A stretch of DNA of 64,000 bases from Mesaphorura yosii (Eukaryota > Arthropoda > Collembola > Poduromorpha > Tullbergiidae), in NCBI GenBank assembly GCA_009869945.1, contig WIXG01000116.1, forward strand, positions 140,959 to 204,958, in the 5' to 3' direction. The notes beneath the pieces were generated by a model. The model worked only from the letters and a program-made list of their open reading frames with translations. It was not told the DNA's origin and did not search any database. The translations under genes and the position numbers were made by a program. Numbering within the stretch: the first letter of the stretch is position 1; each line of letters opens with the position of its first letter. This document shows, piece by piece, positions 49,144-60,740 of the stretch.

Positions 49144-51112
49144 ATGGTTTTGGAAAGTACCATGGTTTGGTAAGTTGTGCATTCTGTCGTGCGTTGTGTT
49201 CGTTAACTCGTTACATGTACATGATTTAAGCAAAATGGCAAAGTACTCACAGGTAAATTGTGTTTGTACAGTGTGGACGACAGCGACTTCATGAGGAATG
49301 GTGACTTTGTCCCAACTAGAATGGCGGCCATGCAAGACGCTGTTCAAGTTGTATGCAACGCCAAGACTCGTGCTAATCCCGAAAATAATGTCGGTCTTCT
49401 CACTTTGGCGAGGTAAATGCAGGAATGCAGACAAAAGTCTAAAACAACACCATGATTTTACTTGCGATCTAATGATAAGATTTGTGTGTTCCTAGCTCTG
49501 AGGTTCTCTCAACACTTACAACTGATCCAAATAAACTTATCTCAAAGTTGTTAGCTGTTCAGCCAGAGGGTGAGCTTAAGCTTATGTCGGGACTCCGTGT
49601 AGCTCATTTGGCTCTCAAGCACCGCCAGGTATAAATTATCCTCATGTTTTATTTCGAATTTAACCCTTGCAATTATTTAATTGCTTTCTTAATTAAAGGG
49701 AAAAAATCACAAGATGAGAATTATCGTATTTATTGGGTCACCAATTGATGGGCTTGATGCCAATGAACTTGTTAGACTTGCCAAGAAGTTCAAGAAAGAA
49801 AAGGTCAACGTGGACATCGTTTCATTCGGAGATGGTGATCAAGCAGTGCTGCAAAAGTTTATTGATACGTTGAATGGGGAAGATGGATCCAATAGTCGAT
49901 TAGTTGTGGTTCCACCAGGCCCGAATCTCACAAGTGCTATAATGGGGTCTCCAATCTTGATGTCAGAAGATGGAATTCATATGGCCGGAGCCGGTGGTGG
50001 AAATTATGACTTCGGAATTGATCCAAATGATGATCCTGAACTTGCATTGGCATTGCGTGTCTCAATGGAAGAGCAAAGAGCACGTCAGGAGGCTGAAAAC
50101 CGCAACACCGGAGCCGAGGGTGGAACAGAGCCTGGTACAACACATGAAGATCAAATGTTGGAGCAGGCCTTGGCAATGTCAATGGCACCTGGAACTGCAG
50201 CAAGTGGAACATCTGCTTCTGGAGCCTCTGCTCGTCCTTCCGCACCGGTGCCGACGGTTGATTTATCAGCGATGACGGAAGAGCAACAAATTGCATATGC
50301 ATTGCAGATGTCCATGCAAGACACTAGTTATGCTCCAAGTGAAGAAGGTTGGTGCACGCACTAACTTCACTAACTAATAATTAATTGCTAGTTAAGTTCT
50401 TATTTGTAGTTACTTATTTCATTCTGTTCCTTTTTTAACAGCGTCCTGTGCGGCTGATGTTAAAATGGAAGTTGAAGATAATGCTGCAAGCACCAGTGAA
50501 GCAGCCGGTACTGCTGCATCAGGCAGCACTGATTCAGGGGATGTTGAAATGGCTGATGTCGAACAAGCTGGAGGAGTCGTCAAAATTGAACCACCAGAAA
50601 CTCCAGAAAGCTCAGATGTCCAAGACACCGCCTTCCTTGAACAGATACTCGAAGATCTTCCGGACCAATCTGCCGCTGTCAAAAAGGAAGCTGCCAAAGA
50701 CAAGACCAGCAAATCTTCGGCTGCGAGTTCGGCATCCAGGACGGCCAGCTCAAAGAGTAGCGGGAGTTCCGGGTCATCGAAGAAGCCGGCTGGAGGTAGC
50801 GGCAGTGCCAGTGACAAGAAGAAGCCAGATCCAAAGAAGAAGTAATGAATACTGCGAACGTGATGAAGTGATAATAATTAATTTCGATTTCATAGGCTAG
50901 GACAGTTATCAGTTCATCAAACGAGATGTCAATCTTTGATGCTTAACATGCTATAAATGTTTAGTTTAACTTCACCTTAATTGCATATTGTACGTTGCAG
51001 CAGTGTTAGTGCTGGAACCTCATCGGCTTCCACAACAATCAACACCAAGCGGTCTACTGGAGGCAGTGCTGATAAGAAGAAAGCTCCAGAGCCGCTCAAA
51101 AAGAAGAAGTAG
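49144..51112 (+). CDS. PSMD4: 26S proteasome ubiquitin receptor Rpn10/PSMD4
   Basis: Ubiquitin-chain receptor of the 19S proteasome particle. Exons 49144-49169, 49272-49412, 49496-49628, 49699-50347, 50442-50845 give 450 residues when exon 5 is read to its own stop. The vWA domain comes first ([45 protein letters not shown]), then three ubiquitin-interacting motifs: [29 protein letters not shown] and [15 protein letters not shown]. The tail is acidic, then Lys/Ser-rich, ending in KKK. The exon 5 stop overlaps a GTAATG donor (50842); splicing to 51001 adds 38 residues ending PLKKKK at 51110-51112. The span given includes this optional exon. Human PSMD4 is 377 residues; the extra length is in the tail. 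Confidence 0.94.
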
Positions 51113-51345
51113 ATAATTACGGTGAGATAATTGTAATAATTTATTACAGGAAAATTCAAAAAGATACTCTTTGGGAAAATTAATTTAACCGGTAGCTCTT
51201 TACATGTACACTGTAGGGATTATATCATGGTCATAATTTTTACCAATAGCCGATAAGATGTCGAAGTCAAAATTACTAAATCCTGCACTTCTACGCGCTT
51301 GGTTAATATTCCTAGCATGGAATTTCTATGATATGAACTAACAAA

Positions 51346-51888
51346 TTAAAATAAAGCGATTTTTTCATTTTGAGTCAGAAATCCTTTTTTAAACCAAGCC
51401 TCTAGTACGTACATGAGAAACAACGTCAAGACCCCGCCGACCAACCGTGTCAAATCATACTTATAGTGATTCCAAATCCGATGAAGAGCGTTTAACCGGT
51501 CCCCAATTCTCGAATTGTTCGGATCCCATTTTACTTTTAATGGAGGCAGATTGAGACAAGTTCCCCACAAATTGCTTGACGTGTTGAAGGAGACTCATGT
51601 ACATGAAGAGCAGTATTTGGAAAGAAAAAGCGGTTTCTCACTTGTCCATGCAAAAAATCTTAACGGGTAAAAGACTGCAGTCAGTGTTAAGCCTCATTTC
51701 ATAAACACAAACATCAGAGTCATCGGACGCAGCTACACAGCATCTCCCTTTCAGACTACCCAAGATCAAGACTTTCACTTTAAGATCTAAACCCGATTGG
51801 AATTCGACTTACTAGTAACAAGTGAAGGTGAAAGTGCATTCATTTGCATAGCGTTGGGTGGATGGTCATCGACGACTTCGTTGGACAT
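51346..51888 (-). CDS. Small C-terminal-membrane-anchor protein, unknown
   Basis: Not recognised. Exons (minus) 51888-51813, 51674-51642, 51593-51346 are in phase and give 118 residues. The third exon holds most of the protein: LPPLKVKWDPNNSRIGDRLN, then ALHRIWNHYKYDLTRLVGG and a hydrophobic segment LTLFLMYVLEAW near the C-terminus, ending with KKGF and a polar tail. This suggests a single C-terminal membrane anchor. The middle exon is only 33 bases and its downstream intron is 48 bases with a GAG acceptor, so the N-terminal half of the model is less certain than exon 3. The start codon lies 126 bases from that of SAS-6 on the other strand. Confidence 0.55.
51350..51355 (+). terminator. Poly(A) signal AATAAA (PSMD4)
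   Basis: The first AATAAA downstream of PSMD4. It lies inside the last codons of the convergent 118-residue gene, so the 3' ends overlap. Confidence 0.5.
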
Positions 51889-52014
51889 CTTGTTTGACTA
51901 TCAATGAGAAAACTACCGCATAAACTGAAAGGTATGATTGATTTGATCCCTGTTTCCGGCTTAAATTAATTCGAATCAGCTTTAGACTTAACTCAAGTTA
52001 TTTATTACCAGGAA
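51889..52014. promoter_or_regulatory. 126-bp bidirectional promoter region
   Basis: Only 126 bases separate the ATG of the minus-strand 118-residue gene from the ATG of SAS-6 on the plus strand, so both genes must share this region, or their promoters overlap. Confidence 0.5.
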
Positions 52015-54259
52015 ATGTCGTCGCCAAATGGAGGTTCCAGTGCCAATAACGGCAATGCAAATTTTGAAACATATTCACGAATTCTACCATTATCGATCAG
52101 AACATCTGATCACTCTTCAAATGCTTCCTCGTCCTCGATAAGCAGTTTCGGAAGGTCAAATCTAAGCGGAACGTCCACGAGTTCTGTATCCTCCACATCT
52201 TCAACAATAACCAATGTCCGCGTTACTCTAAATTATCCCCTCTCAACATCTATAACATCGTCTTCGAATCGCCAAATTCGGCTCTGCTTAACAAATGACT
52301 CCGATCCACTGTTTTATTTCTATTTGCTGATAACCGAACAAGACTATCCCGTGCTCAAACAAAATCAAGGCCTGCTGGTTGACTTCATTAACTTTCCGTC
52401 ACAGCTCATCAGCTTACTTGACAAATGCTGCGATGATAAATTTATCCTGGTTCTAAAATATTCTCCACCCAACCTGGGAAATGGAGCTTCAAGAGATTTG
52501 AACAGCTGCACAGGTAAAGGATTGCCAACAAATTACTAACATCCTTCGTCTGTTTGACTAACCCGTATTTCTTGCTTCATCCTCAGTCCTGGACATCGTC
52601 GAATCCAACCCATTCAAGTATCTCTCACACCTTTCGCTCCTCATTAATCCTGGTTCCGACGCAGAGGTTAAGCGATACTTATCTGAACTTGCGGTACAAC
52701 TCAAAGAGGAAAACGAAACTTTGCGTGCCAAGTTCCAGCATTTACACTCCTCACTCGAAAGTGAGTTGGCCAAGGGAAAATATGAACTCGAGAGGAAAAG
52801 TGAAGAAATCCTTCATCTTCAAGAAGAAATGTACAAGGACTCTACACAGTCACTGGAGAAATACATGCGAGAACTTGCTCTGGAAAAAGAAAAATTTGCA
52901 CAGTTTCAAAATGAACTAGCTCGAAAGTCCAGTCAAGAAAAGAATGAAATTGAAGAAAAATACAGAGAAGTAAATAGCGCTATGAATTTTATTTTTTATG
53001 AAGGAGTTTGTTAAGATATACCGTAATTGTTTCAGATAATCTCAACTCTAGAATCCAAAAATTCAGCAAATGAATCCGAAAAATGTAAGCTAGAGAAAAA
53101 TTTAAGAAGCACTGATGCGCAATTAAAAGACGTCGAAGCTAAATTGAAGATAGCAAACGATGATATACGGCTTCTAAATCATGAGTTGCAAACACTTCGC
53201 AAAAACAATGCAAAGTTAGATTCAGATTATCATGAGAAACAACGCGTGGTGAATAATCTCGTCGGCAAGTTAAACTGCTTCGAGTCAGAACTTAAGGAAA
53301 AATCTAGCCTCATCACCAAGCAGCAGGATCACATCTCATCGCTTGGCGACAAGTGTCGGCATTATGAAGAACGAAACACTGAAATAATGAGGGAAATGGA
53401 TTCACTCAAGTCACAATTCAGATCGACCACTGCTGATTTAACGAAAGCGAACGAAATTATAAGGAAAATGCAAGATGACGGAAGACATTTAGGCAAGCAG
53501 CTGAAGACACAAACATGCCAATTGCAAGACAAAGAGCGAGAGCTTCTGGAAAAGTGCAAACTTTTAGAAGAAACTGCCAAAAATCTGGAAGAAATGACAA
53601 GCCAGCGCGATTTTAACGAAACGGAACTAAACAAATATAAGAAGGAGCTCGAAGAACTCAGGAAAACCGTTGCAACCCAGGAGGAGACTTTGAACTCGAA
53701 GGAAACGATGATAACTTGGCTAAATAAGCAACTGAATCAAAATCATAGTCTCACTGGTTTGAGTCAGTTCCGCCAAACTTTAGCCGCAGCCTCTCTGAAC
53801 AATAGCAATCTTCAACCAAACCATTTGCTCGACAAATCCTTCCCATTAACATCACATCCAAAAGTACATTCCTTCGATCCTGCGCTGGAGATTGGCGGCA
53901 ACAACGCCAACTCCACTGTGCCGTCTTGGATGAATTTGTACAATAACAATACTGGACGATCTCAACTTGACTCAGCAATTCTTGGGAACAGCAGTCTCAA
54001 TGCAAACGCCAGCCATCCAAGCATTAATACAAACTCTGGATCAGCGAATCTAAATCCAGTCGCCACGGGGAACGTTTCAAGTGCAAACGGAAATGGAGCA
54101 CATGAATCAGCGTCTGCGTCAGCGCGAACTCAACAAGACGTATCGGGAAAAGCACTGCCCAAACTTGTAGCGAGGAAGCCTGTACGAGCTCCGATTTGGG
54201 CGAAACCAAATAAGAAGGTCACACTTGAGGTTGGCTCCAATCCTACCTGGAAGCATTGA
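52015..54259 (+). CDS. Sas-6: SAS-6 centriole cartwheel protein
   Basis: Structural protein of the centriole cartwheel. It assembles into nine-fold rings through its head domain and coiled coil. Exons 52015-52513, 52587-52969, 53036-54259 give 701 residues (human 657). The first ~60 residues are Ser-rich. The head domain follows (RVTLNYPLS through DKFILVLKYSP). The PISA motif reads FKYLSHLSLLINPGSDAEVK (about residues 175-200). A long heptad coiled coil runs from about 200 to 430 (many Glu/Lys/Leu), then a low-complexity Asn/Ser tail with VRAPIWAKPNKK at the end. A poly(A) signal is at 54460. The identity is firm from the PISA motif placed between head and coiled coil. Confidence 0.9.
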
Positions 54260-54265
54260 CTTTTG

Positions 54266-54767
54266 AGTGGCGTGCCTTTCAGACCTATTTAAGAAAAAGA
54301 GACATGTACAGTTAGAGTTTGTCGCAACTTTAGACTGAAACTATACCGCCTCATGCCATTTCCTGATTTTTCAACGCCCATTTACATTTGTGTTCGATAT
54401 AGTTAAGTTAAGACTTGTGTTTGTGTTACATTTTATTTTCTCACTTTTGCACGTTTCTTAATAAAGGACACTACTACTCATTAACCCCTTGAACTCCAAT
54501 TTATTCTCCCTTCCATGCCAGCTGGGTACAAGGCTAAAAGGCCTCCGTTCTCATTTAATATGTCCGGGTGCCCGTGGTAACAAATTAGCATCAATGTTCA
54601 GTTTGCGTGCCTTTATAAGTAATTGCTGCATAAACCTAAATCAGAGGAAATCTCATGGGCTTGGTTCACGTGCACACTTCAGACCAAATCATTCTTGTCA
54701 TTCGTGTATCATTTCCCATTTTCGAAAGAGACGACATTGTCATCAGATGCAATTTTAAAATTTCACA
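54266..54767. other. SAS-6 3' UTR and upstream region of the four-TM gene
   Basis: No gene seen. Short frames on the plus strand around 54489-54760 lack family features. Confidence 0.45.
54460..54465 (+). terminator. Poly(A) signal AATAAA (SAS-6)
   Basis: AATAAA about 200 bases after the SAS-6 stop codon. Confidence 0.55.
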
Positions 54768-56008
54768 ATGAGCCGCACTGGAAGTGGGAACCAGATTGGT
54801 TTCGCCTATGCCCAACCAAGCTCCTATCTTCAAACTCAACCAGGGCAGCCAGGATATGATGGTAGCAATGCAAACGGGAACTCTAATCTCAATTCGCCGG
54901 CAGGCGCCGGAATCGGTTCAGTCCCAGCTCGCGGTAGAGTCAACAAAGCGCCCCTACCAGGCTATAATAGATCGCCAGATAAGCCAACCGCTCCTCAGTC
55001 AGCTCCGCCACAGTCGCAGTCGTTGAATGCAGTGCGTCCAGTGGCCAGTAAAATCGTAGATGTGGAAAAAGGGAGCGAGAACGATGACGACGCCGGAGCG
55101 AATATGAATGGTGAAGATGAAGACGTGGCAGAGGACGGTGTTGCCGATAAATCAAAGGGCAAACGCCGCGGGAGGATTGCAGGTACTCAGTTTATCAGCC
55201 CCGGTGCAAAAGTGTGGTGCTGTGACCTCCAGTCAGAAGTTGTGACAATCGGATTCTTCAACGTGGTAATTTCTCGGTCTTTCTTTATTCTGTTGCTGAA
55301 CGCTTTAGTCTAATTTCTGGCTGGCTTCCTGTTACTCCTGAGCAGGTTCTAGCGTTCATAGCCATCATAATTTTTGGTATGAGTTTCTCAGGGCATCGGG
55401 ATAGCCATTGTCACCAACTTGGACTTGGCTGCGGACTTGCGTTCATTCTCATAGGCGTGTATCTGATTATCGGAGGCTTCAGCGTAAGTGACAGTGACCG
55501 CTTGCGTTTGTTTGTGACAACTAAGTGCTGAGCTCGAATCTTGCCATACCCCAATGCTAATTGGCAATTGCAGAGAAGCTCCGTGATCTGCATCATTTAC
55601 CTGATCATCAGTTGGCTTGCCTTTATCGGCGCCACCGTCGCGATATTTGTGTTGGACCAGTGTCAGAATCAGATAGGAGTGATCCTGTACATGTTGTTGG
55701 TTTGTGGATACCTATTCAAGATTTACGAAGGAGTCGTCATTTACTACTTCATCAAAGAACCGCCTCCTTCACCTGAACAGCTTCGGCGTTCCAATTACTC
55801 GTACTCGTATCCTGCCGCCAGCTACCCGGTGTACATTCCCGATCCAACACCAGTCTTCATCCCGTACGGTGGGTACGGCTACGGTTATCGTCCCTACGGA
55901 TACGGCTACGCGTACGATCCGGCTGTCGGCATGTTGACTGGCATGGGGCTGGGCATGGCTATGGGAGGAGGCTTCAATCACTGCCATTACGATTCTTGCG
56001 ACTGGTGA
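54768..56008 (+). CDS. Four-transmembrane protein with Tyr/Gly- and His/Cys-rich tail
   Basis: Exons 54768-55265, 55346-55483, 55574-56008 give 356 residues. Residues 1-140 are cytoplasmic-type low complexity (Ser/Asn/Gly/Gln, then acidic with NDDDAGANMNGEDED and a KGKRRGR patch). After CCDLQSEVVTIGFFNV come four hydrophobic segments: VLAFIAIIIFGMSF, CGLAFILIGVYLIIGG, SVICIIYLIISWLAFIGATV and GVILYMLLVCGYLFKIYEGV. The tail (about 285-356) is rich in Tyr/Gly/Pro (YGGYGYGYRPYGYGYAYD) and ends HCHYDSCDW. The topology and the leading cysteine pair resemble arthropod four-TM proteins of unknown function (DUF4728-like); this is a guess. Not a LITAF zinc domain. Confidence 0.7.
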
Positions 56009-56520
56009 AACAGGATTATAAAATGCAATTGCAACCTCCAAAATCCGAATATATGCGCCCTATGAAATTAGAACAATAAGACTCGACTTTTGTCAGTGTA
56101 CTTCGATCGTGAGCCCTCCGCCCGAATGCAACTTTACATGAGATTAGCGTTTCACCACGAAATAACACGAAAGGCAATGACGTTTGAGTTCTCAAGTACA
56201 AAGCGACACAAATACGAAACTATTTATAGTTTATATGAAGACTTCTGAATTAAAATCGTAAATGAGGAACTTTATTTAACATTTAAGATTTAACAGCATA
56301 AGTACAGAACAGGCAGGACCCTTATCTTAAACTAGACTACACGACAAAAGTAGAATTATCAAGCTCAATTTCCCAATCACATTCGTAGCTCCGCATGACA
56401 TGGAATTTCCGCCCAGAGTAGAACTCGTGTACGTATAAATAAAGTTCGAGTTCGGCAAGTCTGTGATGCAAAAACAGAAATCAAACTAGAAATTTCACAC
56501 TGTTTCCATCAACGAGGCCA
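56009..56520. other. Convergent 3' regions
   Basis: Gap between the four-TM gene (plus) and the Ig gene (minus). AT-rich, no gene. Confidence 0.45.
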
Positions 56521-58464
56521 TTACTTGACAACTGCATGTAATTGCTTGCAAGACGTACCATTAACGAAACTTGCAACAAACGATTTCCACTCCGGCGAGT
56601 ATTTGTATGGCAAGAAAAGGTGGACGCGATGTATTCTGGTCAGGTTCAAGTGAGGCATCCTCCATTTGTATTGCATCAGGCCGAGATTGGAGGACCATTC
56701 TTCGACTGGCTGGCCCGGCTCGTCCAGAGTGCTCGTACCAGGATGAATGAATGGAGTTTGATTTAGGTATTGTATGGACGAGAGACTACCGCCTCTGTTC
56801 AGCGTCTGAATTCCGATGCGAAAGCCTCTGGCGAGTTGGTCGTCGAAGGCACGGAATTTGATCGTCAAGTCTGTGAAATCAGGACGCTCATTGCACAGCA
56901 CAGTGAAATCACTCCATTTCCATCCAGCTTCTTAAACGATATATAATTACAGAAATTAAGCATAGCATATGAATTTCATTGAATCTCGTACTTGGCTTCA
57001 CAACTTTAGGATGTTGGGCCATCCAAGTAATGGCCCAATCTGCCTTCGGGTCTTCATCAAACGGTAATAAACAGTTTTCTTCGCCATTCCCATAAAATTC
57101 AGCCAATTTCCAATCCTGCCTAGTCGCATTCTCCAAGAATTGGCAATTATACCGGCTTGTGAGCTCAGCCTTCCTGCTTGTGTCATACATGTCAGAAATG
57201 TCTGGTTCGTGAGTGCAAACGCAGTGCCTTCGCTTTAACCGCAATACCCGCATGTAATTTGGGCTTGGATACTTGTTAGCACGCTGTCTCACGGATTCGT
57301 CATCTACTGGTAAGTCAGATGCAGTTACAATTACAAGTGCTCTAATTTCAAGATTCTATGAGCAAGTTCGTCCAGAGCATTCAGCATTGGTCTTACCATT
57401 CGGATCCATCGGCTTCACATTTATCGTGTAATTCTTGTCTCTGGTTGTACAAATGTAACGTCCAAAGCTCTCGTCAGAGTTTTTCAGTGAAAAGAGCCCA
57501 TGCTTAATTTGATGCTGTATTAAGTCTTGATACTCCAGTTTACCGTAGTTGTTTAGCAAAGGACTGTTCACGAGGATCGGCTCCAGTATAAGATTTTGGC
57601 TCTGAAAGTATTACGACTCTTGCCGAGAAGATCAGCGATCGACTACTTTGGTAAATGTATTGTTTAGCATTACGTGAGAAACGGCCTTCCATAATGTGAC
57701 TGCATAATGGGGATTTGAAGTCTGACACCAAACGTTAATACTTTTGTCAGTTTGATGGACACGAATTTCACGCTGTTCTTCAAGGAAAACATGATCACCT
57801 GTCAACCATATCAAACGTACGGATTATACTAACAGACCAACGTCAAGCAGTAGTCGACTTACCTGGTATTCGAATGTCAAAGAAGTTTGGAAGTTGATCG
57901 AATGCCAAACCTCCGGCTGGCTCCGATTTGTTGTAGTTCCGAGTCTGCTCGTCCACGCTTCTGTGTTTGCAAGTGTAAAGGCCACTCTGTGACTCAAGCA
58001 ACCCTCGAAGCGTCACCTTCGACTGAAAGAGGTATCCGGAATCACCGTCCGCCATAAGATCCGGCTGCTGGATGGTTCGACTCCAGCCTTGTTCCAGCAA
58101 TGGCGTATGCTACAGTGAAGGAGAAGCATGAAGACACTAAGGGCCAAGGCTAGACAAACCGGGCACGGATCCTTACATTTATGCCATTCAAGAAGTACTC
58201 CCACGTGACAGGACCCTTCGCTGAAATGCACACCAGCACAAGCCTATCGATGTTCTTGGAGAATGTTATCGTTGAGTTGGGTGGTTTGTCCACAAGCAGC
58301 AAATCGTCTACATCACTTTGTTTGCCTGATCCTGAGTTTGCGAACCCTTGAAATATGGCTATGTGTGGTTCTAGGAGAGGCCCAAGTTCAACTTGTGAAT
58401 TGGTGTTAGGCACTTTAAACGATAGAACCAGAAGTACTGAGGCGAGTAAGTTCAAAATTCCCAT
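56521..58464 (-). CDS. Secreted immunoglobulin-domain protein
   Basis: Exons (minus) 58464-58177, 58109-57863, 57798-57647, 57601-57397, 57303-56992, 56930-56521 give 537 residues. The first ~22 residues are a signal peptide (NLLASVLLVLSF, NTNSQ). Two Ig-like domains are supported: the first has LVLVCISAKGPVTWEYF and the tyrosine corner SQSGLYTCKHR; the second has SINVWCQTS, VTLWKA and SFGRYICTTRD. The C-terminal ~230 residues are cysteine-containing and unrecognised (HCVCTHEPDISDMYD, GWKWSDFTVLC, VNGTSCKQL). I see no transmembrane segment or kinase domain, so the product is secreted. The Ig pair resembles the ectodomain of PDGF/VEGF-type receptors only in general form. Confidence 0.68.
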
Positions 58465-59563
58465 TTTAAGAATCGCAAAACACTGATCACCGCAATTTTG
58501 TTAAATCGCTACACGCTGAACTTTGTGTTGGCGTGTTGCATGGGCGCGCGGACACTGATGGCTGAAATTATTAAAAACGATTACGTGCGCGCCTGCACAA
58601 ATGATCTAATCCATGACTGACGCCACGCGTTTGACTTAATGTCAGACAAGTCAACCTGATGATAAGAAGCGGTGACTCATTGCTGTGACAGGAGCAGGAT
58701 TGAGTCAGTCGATGGTTCAGAAGAGTTACGATGCTTTTATCATTAATTAATGCAGGAATGAATCTTAACACCTTGGCAGACAACTTGAGAGTGACACAAT
58801 GCCTCATAAACTCACAGCAAGATTCTCTGCTGGATGCTTATAATTCATGCGTTTGTGGAATTTATTGTACCATAAAGTCTTTGTCATTACTTTTCAGTAA
58901 TCTTAAATGCAATTCGTCAGGAAGATTGTGAATTTCGATTTCGTAAGTGTGAGACGTGAAATGTTATACTGCGAAACTGGCCCATATTATTTCGTTTCTG
59001 CAAGTGAGGCCCTTTTATTGAACATGGAATCATAACTTTCCATGCAAAAAATCTTCCAATTTCTTTAAAATGACAGATAATTATAAAAGTTGCAAGGCAA
59101 AAAAAAGGTTGTTTACCGTCTGTAAAGAGTGCTGCTGGTAAGATGCAGCACGAAGAATAAAGCGTTACTGGTAATGATAGACGGCTGGACGGCTTTAAAG
59201 GAGTTTGTCCATTTTGTCGTAAATTGCGCTTAATTTGTATACAGCATACACGTTTGCCTTGGAATCATACACCGTGCGCGTACTTCTCACAGTAAAATAC
59301 TACGCATCCAATTAGTTACAAGTGGTATTTGTTTTGGGAGTTACAACTACTCTATGTTAAACTACAATTCGACGTACATGTCAGTCATTCATCCTGTAAT
59401 TAATTGCAAAAACTGAAAGTGAAGCATGTGAAATAAATGATTGAGGATATTAATTGGGAATCTTGATTGCAAACTTCAACGAAATATCGTTTTATTGAAC
59501 CTGGCCAGGCCACCCACATGCACACAAACATGCATGATCCTGCTCGGCAAAAATTTAGAATCT
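58465..59563. other. Intergenic, no gene seen
   Basis: AT-rich with only short frames. It contains the Ig-gene promoter on the left and, on the right, the 3' region of the crystallin-like gene. Confidence 0.45.
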
Positions 59564-60740
59564 TTAACAGAGTTGAAGTGAAGTCAGTTGGTCATTCATT
59601 CCCACCAGTCTCAAACTGTCTGCCCCGCGTGAGCCATTTTGGAAGCAAGCGAACCTTCCGGTACAATCACGATGTTCCCAAATCATGACGCATGCGTCTC
59701 CCGGATCAATTGAGGACACCTTGTCGTTCCAGGTAGCATCAATCATATGAACGTTGACACACTGTCGAGGCGGAAGTTGAACAACTTCTTTCTTGCCTGT
59801 TGACAGATGGGACGATGTGTAAATTATTATCGGATTCATTACTTGATACCTGAATTGAAGGCTGGGGCTGAGCCATAGAAAATTACCTCCGAAGTTGTCA
59901 TTTTCGTAAATCGTGACGTTCACAGTTGTTGAGAGCCTAGTCGCATTTCGCTGTGTAATAACGCTGTTACAAGTTCCACTTTGCGACGACGCTAATTAAA
60001 ACAAAACAGAGCCATATAATAGGTGTACGTCGTGAAGGTGCGCAATTCTTTTGAAACTGAACAAACAGTTAAGAAATAAGAGCGTACAAAGAACGACCGT
60101 CCGGGCTGGAACTGTTGCATCTTCAATGGAGTTGCTCTCGAACGAGAAACCTCCACCGCGGTATCGGGTTCTCGTGCGGAATCGCGAGGCTCCGGCAAGT
60201 GCTCCAAGGCGCATTGCAGTGCCGCTGCCGCCACCTCCACCACCATAAAGAAACCGACTTGCGCCAGTGCTGGAGCCTCCTCCTCTTGTAGTGGGTAGGT
60301 CAGAAATGCCAGGACTTCTCCACGAACCCACGCTTGTTCCAGTTGTTGACGGATTTCGCCAGCCGTACAAGGAGGAAGTGCTGCTGGTCGATGTTGACGG
60401 GTTCCTCCAGCCATAATACGATGATGACGTAGAGCTCGATGACGAAGGGATTGCCCAGCCGGACGAAGACGTTCGGGTTGATGAGGAACTCGAGCTTGAA
60501 CTTCCTGTGCTGCTACTCCCCCGGCTGCTACTCCCGCGGCTGCTACTCCCACGGCTACTGCTCCCACGACTCCCTCCGCTTCTACCACCACCGCCTCGGC
60601 CACCGCCTCGTGCATCAATCACTGCAAGAAATAGCAGCAGCTCAATTCCTTATTTCAGGACTTCTGAAAGACAAGATGAAATATTTACTTGAGGCAAGCA
60701 GAAAGGCTACACATACGATTTCAAGTGTGACGAGCCTCAT
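59564..60740 (-). CDS. Secreted beta/gamma-crystallin-like protein
   Basis: The exons with family features are 59991-59887 and 59796-59564 (minus). They encode NVTIYENDNFGG + KKEVVQLPP, then WNDKVSSIDPG, ACVMIWEHRDCTGRFACF and GMNDQLTSLQLC. This is the Greek-key pattern of the beta/gamma-crystallin fold (aromatic-x-E-x-x-x-F/Y-x-G), often calcium-binding. The first exon is uncertain. The signal-peptide exon at 60740-60689 (MRLVTLEIVCVAFLLAS) ends in phase 1, and this exon accepts phase 1, giving a closed 129-residue secreted protein that skips the Gly-rich exon in between. Alternatively it joins the Gly-rich exon. The crystallin part is well supported; the splice to the signal peptide is an inference from phase. 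Confidence 0.65.
59996..60740 (-). CDS. Secreted Gly/Ser-rich protein with hydrophobic C-terminus
   Basis: Exon 1 (60740-60689) encodes a signal peptide. Exon 2 (60621-59996) then reads open for 208 residues; total 225. After MIDARGGGRGGGGRSGG comes an RGSSS repeat block (four or more copies), then three spaced repeats of a GWRNPST unit (YYGWRNPST, LYGWRNPST, VGSWRSPG), a poly-Gly stretch and RTRTRYRGGGF. The C-terminus ends with a hydrophobic segment TVVLCTLLFLNCLFSF, which could be a membrane anchor or, if an intron lies here, untranslated intron sequence. It shares its first exon and reading phase with the crystallin-like model. Possibly a cuticle, mucus or adhesive protein; the function is unknown. 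Confidence 0.5.
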
